This document shows positions 1-5,096 of a stretch of DNA of 5,096 nt, in pieces. The notes beneath the pieces were generated by a model. The model had not been told where the DNA came from, searched no databases, and saw nothing but the letters and a program-made list of their open reading frames with translations. The first letter of the stretch is position 1. Each line of letters begins with the position of its first letter. Source of the stretch: Blastocatellia bacterium (GTDB lineage Bacteria > Acidobacteriota > Blastocatellia > Pyrinomonadales > Pyrinomonadaceae). A program made the translations under genes and the position numbers. The stretch lies in contig PSRF01000189.1 of assembly GCA_003175865.1 (NCBI GenBank), positions 1 through 5,096 of the forward strand, read 5' to 3'.

Positions 1-761
1 CTCAACAGATCTTGGAAAGATTCCAACACCTCTTTATAAGAAGCAGCCAACAGGCAGACTGGATGATCACTACCAAACATTAATCGTTCTGGCCCGAAGA
101 GCTCTAACGCACACTCAACATAAGGACGCAAATCATCTGTGGTCCAGAGAGTGTCAGCTTCTGTCACGAGACCTGACAGCTTGCAAAATATCGTGTTGTG
201 TTGCGCAACTACCTTGAGCTCCTTAGCCCATTCTTCAATTTCGCCGCTCCTGATTGGGGGTTTGGCCATATGGTCTATAACAAGCGAGAGGTTCGGACAC
301 TCTTCCACTATTTTTGGCACGTACTTCAAATGTCGTGTATGGACCAAGAGGTCGTACGACAACTCGTGCTGTTCCAGGCACTTCAAACCCTTTAACACCT
401 CAGGTTGGACTAACCAATCATCTGCGGGCTCACTTTCAACCAAATGCCTGACCCCTTTGAATCTCTCATTTACCTTGAACTTCTGTAACTGTTGGTCGAC
501 AAAGGGACTCATCAAATCAACCCAACCAACAACTCCATAGACATGTGTAGTTGTCGCCGCAAGCTTCAACATCCACTCGGTCTCGTCGAGACTGTTGCTC
601 GCCTGCACAAGGACAGTTCGCGAAACTCCGTTTTCCTTGAGAACGGGGTTGAGCTGATCCGGCAGATAGTCCTGATACAACACACCAAGCTCAGGACTCA
701 TCCACGGATACTCAAACTTCCCGACCTCCCAGAAGTGTTGGTGAGAATCAACGATGCGCAT
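1..761 (-). CDS. Amidohydrolase family 2 protein, L-fuconolactonase/L-rhamnonolactonase-like (3' end beyond window)
   Basis: The product is probably a cytoplasmic sugar-lactone hydrolase that opens an aldonolactone such as L-fucono-1,4-lactone to the acid. The minus strand is open from an ATG at 761-759 to the window edge, giving 253 residues of a family that usually has about 275-290, so only the C-terminal end is missing. Seen in the translation: the N-terminal metal-site motif DSHQHFW (H7, H9), GVRHLVESEP (residues 103-112), YDLLVHTRHL (136-145), VIDHMAKPP (161-169, H164), FCKLSGLVTEAD (192-203) and the late aspartate motif MFGSDHPVCLLA (228-239, D232). Together these are diagnostic of the COG3618 amidohydrolase group. 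The start is firm: an in-frame TGA lies one codon upstream. No signal peptide and no clear ribosome site are seen. It lies 104 bases after the fucosidase gene on the same strand, which favours fuconolactone over rhamnonolactone as substrate; that choice is inference. Family call is strong, substrate uncertain. Confidence 0.9.
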   Translation of the reverse strand, partial: MRIVDSHQHFWEVGKFEYPWMSPELGVLYQDYLPDQLNPVLKENGVSRTVLVQASNSLDETEWMLKLAATTTHVYGVVGWVDLMSPFVDQQLQKFKVNERFKGVRHLVESEPADDWLVQPEVLKGLKCLEQHELSYDLLVHTRHLKYVPKIVEECPNLSLVIDHMAKPPIRSGEIEEWAKELKVVAQHNTIFCKLSGLVTEADTLWTTDDLRPYVECALELFGPERLMFGSDHPVCLLAASYKEVLESFQDLL

Positions 762-783
762 GAATCAATTGGTTGAATAATAA

Positions 784-865
784 GTGTCCGTTGTCAGTCG
801 TTAGTTGTCCGTTGTTAGACATCAAAACGACAACAATGGACCACGGACAACTGACTACGGACCAA
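784..865. repeat. Degenerate inverted repeat of GTCCGTTGTCAGT-type units between GH29 and the lactonase gene
   Basis: The whole spacer consists of short related words. GTCCGTTGTCAGT (786-798) and TTGTCCGTTGT (805-815) lie on the left. Their complements are on the right, as CACGGACAACTGAC (842-855) and ACGGACCAAC (857-866). GTCCGTNGTCAGT matches the complement of the far right unit at 12 of 13 positions, and the centre (about 816-830) would form a loop, so a hairpin or cruciform is possible. The pattern resembles dispersed intergenic repeats of environmental bacteria that, when translated, give spurious TTDNGQ or SVVSG peptides; that comparison is from memory. It lies immediately after the GH29 stop codon and may affect mRNA end stability between the two genes. 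No promoter or terminator with a clear U-run was recognised here. Confidence 0.65.
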
Positions 866-2209
866 CTACGTGTATTTCACTTCCCTTGGCTTCGTTGCGC
901 GCTTCCCTTCGTTGTCTTGTCGCGGCTCGGCGTCGCATTCAAGCTCGAAAGTTGTTACAAGTTCGGGCGCAACTCTTGGTAAGCCCAACAACCGCACACG
1001 ATAGTCGTCCTGTTCGAACTTCACCGGCTGATTACTGCCATGCATCTTCACAGACGAGACCTTCTGCACCAGATTTCCAATTACGACCGTTTCACCAGGC
1101 CAGTAGTGAACGTGCGCATACAACGTGTTTCCTTTCCGTGTGAAGCTGACATAGCTTCCCCGTCGGGGCTGACAACGATCGGATAGATAAATTGTCTCAC
1201 CGTGCTTCGCCATCCAATCACCCACTGCTGACAAAATACGCACAGAGTCAGGGGGAATGGATCCATCAGCTGTTGGCCCAATGTTGAGCAGATAGTTGCC
1301 ACCATCGCGAGCACATGTGATGAGATTCTTAATTACTGTGGTTGGACTCTTCCAGTTAGTGTCAGTCGCCTGATAGCCCCAACTGTCATTGAGTGTCATA
1401 CACGATTCCCACGGTCGATTCTGGCTCGCTTCAATGCGCTGTTCGGGCGTGTCGAAGTCTTCAGGGATTTTTGAGCGATTGTTGATGATGATGTCTGGTT
1501 GTAGTTTGCGCACCATCGTGTTCATCTCAACTGACTCCCAACCCTTTGGATCTAGTGGCCACGCAACGTCGTACCAGAGAATGTCGACTTTGCCATAGTT
1601 GGTCATCAACTCCTGAACCTGACCGTGAATATAGTCGACGAACCGGCGCCGCGCTGCTTCATCCTTCAGACTGATCGCGCCATCGGGGTGATGCCAATCC
1701 ATCAGCGAATAGTAGAATCCAAATCTCAGTCCTTCCGCTCGAGCAGCTTCGACGTACTCACGAACAAGATCGCGACCTGGTCCACGCTTGGTCGCACAGT
1801 AACTCGTTAACTTCGAATCGAAGTTACAAAATCCTTCGTGATGTTTGGTGGTCATCACCATGTATTTCATGCCGGCACGCTTTGCGAGTCGCGCCCAATC
1901 GCGCGCAGGGGTGGGTTTCGGTTTGAAACTATCAGCGTACGGCTCGTACTCCTTCGCCGGAATTCCTTCGTTCTCCATTACCCATTCGTGGCGACCAAGC
2001 GTGCTGTACACACCCCAGTGAATAAACATCCCAAACTTGGCTTCGTGCCACCACCTCATGCGCCGCTCTCGATCTTCAACGGTGGAAGTTGTCGGCGCGC
2101 CGTTGTCGGTGGGTCGTTGGTTCTGTGCGGAGACAAACTCAAGTTTTGAAGTGGTTGCGAGCGCGCCTGCTGTAGCGCCCATCAAGGCTAGATAGTCGCG
2201 TCTATTCAT
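866..2209 (-). CDS. Exported GH29 alpha-L-fucosidase with Tat-like leader
   Basis: The enzyme is a retaining alpha-L-fucosidase that releases terminal L-fucose from glycans, probably outside the cytoplasm. The N-terminus is NRRDYLALMG (2-11), a twin-arginine-like signal followed by an Ala/Gly-rich hydrophobic stretch, with a likely cleavage site after VSA (26-28). The GH29 barrel covers about residues 45-340. Motifs seen are AKFGMFIHWG (57-66), TTKHHEGF (120-127), GFYYSLMDWHHPD (164-176), VDILWYDV (208-215) with D214 as the expected nucleophile, INNR (242-245), RPWESCMTLNDSWGY (265-279) and DGGNYLLNIGP (302-312). E260 and E268 are candidate acid/base residues; the family varies here. A beta-sandwich-like tail follows, and the last ~17 residues are Lys/Arg/Glu-rich and look repeat-derived. 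Length fits the family. AAAGGA lies 7 bases before the ATG and supports the start. A promoter in the upstream spacer suggests transcription independent of GH3. Confidence 0.95.
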   Translation of the reverse strand: MNRRDYLALMGATAGALATTSKLEFVSAQNQRPTDNGAPTTSTVEDRERRMRWWHEAKFGMFIHWGVYSTLGRHEWVMENEGIPAKEYEPYADSFKPKPTPARDWARLAKRAGMKYMVMTTKHHEGFCNFDSKLTSYCATKRGPGRDLVREYVEAARAEGLRFGFYYSLMDWHHPDGAISLKDEAARRRFVDYIHGQVQELMTNYGKVDILWYDVAWPLDPKGWESVEMNTMVRKLQPDIIINNRSKIPEDFDTPEQRIEASQNRPWESCMTLNDSWGYQATDTNWKSPTTVIKNLITCARDGGNYLLNIGPTADGSIPPDSVRILSAVGDWMAKHGETIYLSDRCQPRRGSYVSFTRKGNTLYAHVHYWPGETVVIGNLVQKVSSVKMHGSNQPVKFEQDDYRVRLLGLPRVAPELVTTFELECDAEPRQDNEGKRATKPREVKYT

Positions 2210-2216
2210 GCGGTTG

Positions 2217-2222
2217 TCCTTT
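2217..2222 (-). promoter_or_regulatory. Ribosome-binding site of the GH29 gene
   Basis: Read on the minus strand this is AAAGGA, ending 7 bases before the ATG at 2209-2207. It is the only clear Shine-Dalgarno-like site in the window. The GH3 and lactonase starts lack one, so it both fixes the GH29 start and suggests that GH29 is translated independently. Confidence 0.6.
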
Positions 2223-2236
2223 GGAGTTGAATCGTC

Positions 2237-2327
2237 ATGCTGGAAGCGCAGGCGTCCTCGCCTGCTAGTTCCACCAGAGACGACTTTAAATGTATCCTGC
2301 AGGCGAGGACGCCTGCGGTCCCGGCAT
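2237..2327. repeat. REP-like inverted pair (REPIN-type) with GCAGGCGTCCTCGCCTGC core
   Basis: The left arm (2237-2265) and the reverse complement of the right arm (2299-2327) agree at 26 of 29 positions, with a 33-base spacer between them. The 18-base core, GCAGGCGTCCTCGCCTGC at 2248-2265, is itself an inverted repeat (GCAGGCG, loop TCCT, CGCCTGC). It is present as its exact complement at 2299-2316. Two palindromic units facing each other is the architecture of REPIN or BIME elements, which are spread by RAYT transposases in other bacteria; whether this one is mobile is inference. It begins about 28 bases upstream of the GH29 start, so it would lie in the mRNA leader and could form either two small hairpins or one long one. 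Confidence 0.8.
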
Positions 2328-2345
2328 TACAGGAAGTCGGGTTGC

Positions 2346-2391
2346 GATGAGGCTGACTTGACGGTTCCCCGGCGTCAAATTCAGCCTCATC
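2346..2391. repeat. Strong hairpin, arms beginning GATGAGGCTGA
   Basis: The arm at 2346-2363 pairs with the arm at 2373-2391: the first 11 bases (GATGAGGCTGA/TCAGCCTCATC) are perfect and a further TTGACG/CGTCAA segment pairs after one bulge and mismatch. The loop is the 9 bases at 2364-2372. On the minus strand no U-run follows, so a standard intrinsic terminator for that direction is not supported. A second, smaller hairpin (ATCGGC/GCCGAT, 2392-2412, with a T-run in the loop) abuts it. In the transcript predicted from the upstream promoter this sits in the GH29 leader. Role unknown: mRNA stability, attenuation or another dispersed repeat are all possible. Confidence 0.65.
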
Positions 2392-2472
2392 ATCGGCGCG
2401 TTTTTGGCCGATTAACTACAGAAGTTAGTGGCGCTGATTTCCAGATTCTAATTCAATCGTTAGCGGTAACGA

Positions 2473-2501
2473 ATCCTAATCGGAGATGCGGGCTGTGTCA
2501 A
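2473..2501 (-). promoter_or_regulatory. Sigma70-like promoter for GH29
   Basis: On the minus strand a perfect -35 hexamer TTGACA (2501-2496) is followed after exactly 17 bases by TAGGAT (2478-2473), which matches the -10 consensus at 4 of 6 positions including the key A2 and T6. Initiation would fall near 2466, about 257 bases before the GH29 ATG. It lies just downstream of the 111-bp inverted-repeat element, which would separate it from GH3 readthrough. Hexamers and spacing are seen; activity is inferred. Confidence 0.5.
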
Positions 2502-2516
2502 GAAAAATGTCTTAAA

Positions 2517-2627
2517 ATGTCCGATAAGTTTTAGCTTGTCGCTGACTTTAAGGATCGCTCAACGTTGAATCCAAACGCGTCACTGAAACAACCAAATCCT
2601 GACGACAGGCTAAAGCTTATCGGACAT
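2517..2627. repeat. 111-bp MITE-like element with 25-bp inverted ends, abutting the GH3 stop codon
   Basis: The left end (2517-2541) and the reverse complement of the right end (2603-2627) match at 23 of 25 positions; both begin ATGTCCGATAAG. The 61-base centre has no coding potential but contains the palindrome TCAACGTTGA (2559-2568) and an AGGAT/ATCCT pair (2551-2555, 2596-2600) that would extend folding. The outermost base on the right is the last base of the GH3 TGA stop. This size and layout fit a non-autonomous insertion element (MITE), but I see no target-site duplication and cannot name a parent transposase. On the minus strand the stem is followed by an ATTTTAAGACATTTTT run, so it could also act as a GH3 terminator despite the long loop. 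Confidence 0.65.
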
Positions 2628-5026
2628 CATCCACCCGTTACTTCAAACTCACCCTTCAGCCGAATATCGTCGGACGACGCACCAACCATCACCTGAAACT
2701 TGCCCGGCTCAACGACGAAATGCATTTGACGATCCCACAACGCAAGATCTGCAAACGTTAAGCGGAAACTTACCGTCTTCTTCTCGCCAGGTTTGAGCTC
2801 AACTCGTTCAAACCCTCTCAGGTTCTTCTCGTACGTCGTCACACTACTGACGAGGTCGCGCGTGTAAAGCTGGACGATCTCCGTGCCCGCACGTTTTCCC
2901 GTATTCTCAACATCAACAGTGACGCGAATGTCGCGTGGTCCGTTTTGTCGCACAGGATCGATGCGCAGGTTGCTGTAATTGAAAGTCGTATAACTCAACC
3001 CGTGTCCGAAGTAGTAGAGCGCCCCATTCACACGCGACTTCTCGCCCTCCCACTGTGCATTTGGTTTCGTAGGAAAGTTGAAAGGAATTTGTCCCACAGT
3101 TTTCGGAAACGTAACTGTCAATTTTCCACTCGGGTTGTATTCGCCAAACAAAACTTCCGCTAATGCAGTTCCGCCCTGGGCACCCGGAAACCAACCTTCC
3201 ACAATTCCAGGCACATATTTGTTCACCCAGTTGATGCTCATTGGACGGCCATTCAACAACACAACAATCACTGGTTTACCCGTCGCATAAACCGCCTGGA
3301 GTAATTCCAACTGATGCCCCGGCAAATCCAAACTCGTCCTGCTGGCACTTTCGCCAACAGTCTTAGATGAGTCGCCGAGCACAACAACGGCAACATCGGA
3401 ATTCTTCGCCAGCGTTGCTGCTGCATCAATTGACGAACGCTCCGCTTCCGTCAACGGCTCCGGCAAGACCTCTGTTTCGGGCCAGTGTTCATCCACCACG
3501 TCGCATCCTTTTGCGTAGTTGACCTTCACGTTTGGACCCAAGAGATTCTTTATGCCCTGGAGGACAGTTACAACAGGCTCAGCTGATGGTCCATAACGAT
3601 AATGTGCTAACGATTCATCATCAGCGTTTGGACCAATAACGGCAATTGAAGTTATCTGTTTGCTAAGCGGCAGTACGTTTTTGTCGTTCTTCAACAAGAC
3701 GATGCTTTCTCGCGCAGCTCTTAACGCGACTTGTTGATTTGCCGCTGAATTCACCGTCGTCCTGGCAACGTTTGCATCAGGAATGTAAGGTCGATCAAAC
3801 AGACCCGTTGTGAACTTCACGCGCAACACGTCTCGCACTCGATCGTCGAGTGTCGACATCGGCACCTTGCCTTCTTTGACTAGCTCGCGTAGCGGCAGGA
3901 TGAAGTCTTCGGGCGGAGTGAAATTTGTCTTTACATTTAGTCCCGCTAGGATTGACTGCCGCACGGCGTCTTTCATATCTGTAGCGACGGCGTGTTTGTT
4001 GTAGAGATACTCAACTGCGGCACTGTCTGACACAACATAACCGCGAAAACCGAAGTCTTTCCGAAGTCGAACTGTTAACCAGTAATCACTCCCCGTAATC
4101 GGAATGCCATCGAAGTCGTTGTACGAACTCATTACTCCCAGCAGTCCCGCCTCGCGTATTGCTGCTGCGAAAGGCGGGAGAAAAATGTTCTCAACTTCAC
4201 GCGGTGATGTTTGCGGATCGGTTCTAGCCTGACCTTCACGTGCGCCTTTTGCATTACTGTAGACAGCGAAGTGCTTTGCTGTTGCTGCGACCGTGAAGTT
4301 TTCCTGTAACCCTTTCACCATTTCCACACCGAGTCGCGAAGCGAGATACGGATCTTCACCGTAAACATCTTCCAGACGGCCCCAACGCTGATCGCGTGCG
4401 ACATCGAGCGTCGGCGCATAGATGTTTGTATAGCCGAGTGCGCGTCCTTCACGGGCAGTGATGCGACCAATCTCGCGAATGAGTTCGCGGTCCCATGTGT
4501 GTCCCTGCCCCAACTCAGACGGAAAGCTCGTTGCGATTGGAGCAGCGACTCCGCGCAAACCCTCGTTGGTGAAGTCTACTGGAATGCCGAGGCGGGTCTC
4601 TTCGATGAAAAAGCGCTGCATTTCGTTCATGGCCCAAACATGTTTCTCAACATCAGTCGCGTAAACACTCTTCGAGCCCGCGCCCCAGCCATTCAAGTGC
4701 TCATCGATATTCGCGATTCCGTCTTTCCAGATTTCATTTTTCCATCCGGGCGTCGGCAATTCATCTTTCAGCACACGGCTGTATCCGTAGAGCGTCGCGG
4801 TCTGGCAGCTCTTTTCCTCGAGCGTCATTTGCGCGATTAGATCGTCAATGCGTTTTTCGACATCCAGTTTGGGATTTTCATACGGATCCATCCGTCCGTT
4901 CTTGTTCAGATCGATCCAACCAGAATGGTAGATGTCTTTGTGTGTTGATTGAGGTAAGGGCTGCGTTTGATAAAGACCAACGACAGCGGAAACAAGTACG
5001 GAAACGAGCAGAAGGAAGATTTTCAT
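2627..5026 (-). CDS. Secreted GH3 beta-glycosidase (beta-glucosidase/beta-xylosidase-like)
   Basis: This is a retaining exo-beta-glycosidase that removes terminal beta-linked glucose, xylose or a related sugar from oligosaccharides. A Sec-type signal peptide (MKIFLLLVSVLVSAVVG) has no lipobox cysteine, so a periplasmic or secreted soluble enzyme is expected. Next comes an EF-hand-like loop, DLNKNGRMDPYE (39-50). The N-terminal barrel (about 55-410) shows MTLEEK (67-72), TNEGLRGV (153-160), DQRWGR (212-217), YGEDPYL (222-228), AKHFAVYSN (250-258, K251/H252) and YVVSDSAAVEYL (330-341) with D334 as nucleophile. The second domain (about 430-645) shows ESIVLLKND (440-448), VAVIGPNAD (461-469 region), and GESASRTSLDLPG (558-570) with E559 as likely acid/base. 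A fibronectin III-like domain closes the protein (about 685-797). At 799 residues it is full length. No clear ribosome site precedes the ATG; it may be coupled to an upstream frame by an ATGA overlap. Exact substrate cannot be fixed from sequence. Confidence 0.95.
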   Translation of the reverse strand: MKIFLLLVSVLVSAVVGLYQTQPLPQSTHKDIYHSGWIDLNKNGRMDPYENPKLDVEKRIDDLIAQMTLEEKSCQTATLYGYSRVLKDELPTPGWKNEIWKDGIANIDEHLNGWGAGSKSVYATDVEKHVWAMNEMQRFFIEETRLGIPVDFTNEGLRGVAAPIATSFPSELGQGHTWDRELIREIGRITAREGRALGYTNIYAPTLDVARDQRWGRLEDVYGEDPYLASRLGVEMVKGLQENFTVAATAKHFAVYSNAKGAREGQARTDPQTSPREVENIFLPPFAAAIREAGLLGVMSSYNDFDGIPITGSDYWLTVRLRKDFGFRGYVVSDSAAVEYLYNKHAVATDMKDAVRQSILAGLNVKTNFTPPEDFILPLRELVKEGKVPMSTLDDRVRDVLRVKFTTGLFDRPYIPDANVARTTVNSAANQQVALRAARESIVLLKNDKNVLPLSKQITSIAVIGPNADDESLAHYRYGPSAEPVVTVLQGIKNLLGPNVKVNYAKGCDVVDEHWPETEVLPEPLTEAERSSIDAAATLAKNSDVAVVVLGDSSKTVGESASRTSLDLPGHQLELLQAVYATGKPVIVVLLNGRPMSINWVNKYVPGIVEGWFPGAQGGTALAEVLFGEYNPSGKLTVTFPKTVGQIPFNFPTKPNAQWEGEKSRVNGALYYFGHGLSYTTFNYSNLRIDPVRQNGPRDIRVTVDVENTGKRAGTEIVQLYTRDLVSSVTTYEKNLRGFERVELKPGEKKTVSFRLTFADLALWDRQMHFVVEPGKFQVMVGASSDDIRLKGEFEVTGG

Positions 5027-5096
5027 ATTAATCGTTTCGATTGATTAAGGATCGATGCCAAAGATTCATGTAGCGCTGGCAGCAACTCGTTGGAGT
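5023..5096 (-). CDS. Possible C-terminus of an upstream gene overlapping GH3 by ATGA (partial)
   Basis: A minus-strand frame open from the window edge reads SNELLPALHESLASILNQSK followed by RLI and then a TGA that shares ATGA with the GH3 start codon. Four-base overlaps of this kind are typical of translationally coupled operon genes, and the lack of a ribosome site before GH3 fits. But only 23 residues are visible, and another frame ends at 5066 with LQRVAASAT, which would be an equally acceptable gene end. The product cannot be identified. Real coding here is a guess based on overlap alone. Confidence 0.3.
   Translation of the reverse strand, partial: SNELLPALHESLASILNQSKRLI
5028..5048. 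promoter_or_regulatory. Imperfect palindrome just upstream of GH3, possible operator
   Basis: The plus strand shows AATCG (5030-5034), TTT, CGATT (5038-5042), with further TTAAT/ATTAA symmetry outside. It ends two bases before the GH3 start codon. AT-rich palindromes with inner CG steps are common operators for LacI-type sugar regulators, but no regulator gene is in view and the match is to no specific known site. It could equally be chance or lie in the upstream coding frame. Confidence 0.2.

Larger units (their letters stand above)
2210..2626. other. Repeat-rich intergenic region between GH3 and GH29
   Basis: This 417-base spacer holds no credible gene. From right to left, in the direction of transcription, it contains most of a 111-bp element with 25-bp inverted ends, a sigma70-like promoter, a small ATCGGC/GCCGAT hairpin (2392-2412), a strong GATGAGGCTGA hairpin, a REP-like inverted pair and the GH29 ribosome-binding site. 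A plus-strand reading frame across it is Arg-rich because it translates the REP-like repeat in both orientations, so it is not a protein gene. The layout implies that GH29 transcription is separated from, and perhaps insulated from, the GH3 gene. Confidence 0.7.

Noticed and set aside
139..776. Plus-strand open frames of 133 and 94 codons
   Set aside because: They lie opposite the amidohydrolase, whose translation shows a full set of family motifs; the plus-strand products show no recognisable domain.
762..790. Promoter for the lactonase gene
   Set aside because: A TATTAT-like box is present, but no acceptable -35 hexamer lies at 16-18 bases, so cotranscription with GH29 is simpler.
786..866. 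CRISPR array
   Set aside because: Units are inverted and unevenly spaced, with no unique spacers of constant length and no cas gene.
773..1143. Plus-strand frames starting in the GH29-lactonase gap
   Set aside because: Their first part merely translates the GTCCGTTGTC repeat (SVVSCPL, TTDQ-like peptides) and the rest is antisense to GH29.
2346..2391. Intrinsic terminator for GH3 or GH29
   Set aside because: No U-run follows the stem on the minus strand, and it lies downstream of the predicted GH29 promoter, over 230 bases after the GH3 stop.
2208..2534. Plus-strand 108-codon Arg-rich frame in the GH3-GH29 spacer
   Set aside because: Arg-rich segments arise from reading the REP-like palindromes in both orientations; no domain, no ribosome site, and it crosses the hairpins and promoter.
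2945..4840. Several plus- and minus-strand frames within GH3
   Set aside because: All are shadows in other frames of an intact GH3 gene that shows catalytic motifs along its length.

Overview
All supported genes lie on the minus strand and concern carbohydrate breakdown. In transcription order (right to left) they are: possibly the last codons of an unidentified gene; a secreted family 3 glycoside hydrolase (GH3, 799 aa); a 417-base spacer full of inverted repeats with a good promoter; a GH29 alpha-L-fucosidase with a Tat-like leader (447 aa); a short spacer made of another repeat; and an amidohydrolase of the L-fuconolactonase/L-rhamnonolactonase group (COG3618 type) that runs off the left edge after 253 codons.

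How the genes may work together: the two hydrolases carry export signals and the lactonase-like protein does not. GH3 would remove beta-linked glucose or xylose, and GH29 would release L-fucose. The cytoplasmic lactonase would then open the lactone formed when L-fucose is oxidised. This suggests use of a fucosylated plant or algal glycan through the non-phosphorylating (oxidative) L-fucose route. The dehydrogenase, dehydratase and transporter that route needs are not in the window, so the pathway is inferred from adjacency and family.

The spacers are unusually rich in repeats. The GH3-GH29 spacer holds, from right to left: a 111-bp element with 25-bp near-perfect inverted ends whose first base is the last base of the GH3 stop codon; a TTGACA-17-TAGGAT promoter facing GH29; a GATGAGGCTGA hairpin; and a REP-like inverted pair built on GCAGGCGTCCTCGCCTGC. 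The GH29-lactonase spacer is a degenerate inverted repeat of GTCCGTTGTCAGT-type units. If the promoter is used, GH29 mRNA has a leader of about 257 nt containing most of these structures.

Organism: a bacterium of moderate GC with many dispersed palindromic repeats and a plant-polysaccharide lifestyle. The repeat types and the GH3 subgroup fit environmental groups such as Acidobacteriota (Blastocatellia) or Verrucomicrobiota. This is from memory of similar genomes and is low confidence. I see no tRNA, rRNA, CRISPR array, transposase or defence gene, and no clear evidence of a wholly new system. The repeat-dense regulatory spacer is the most unusual part.
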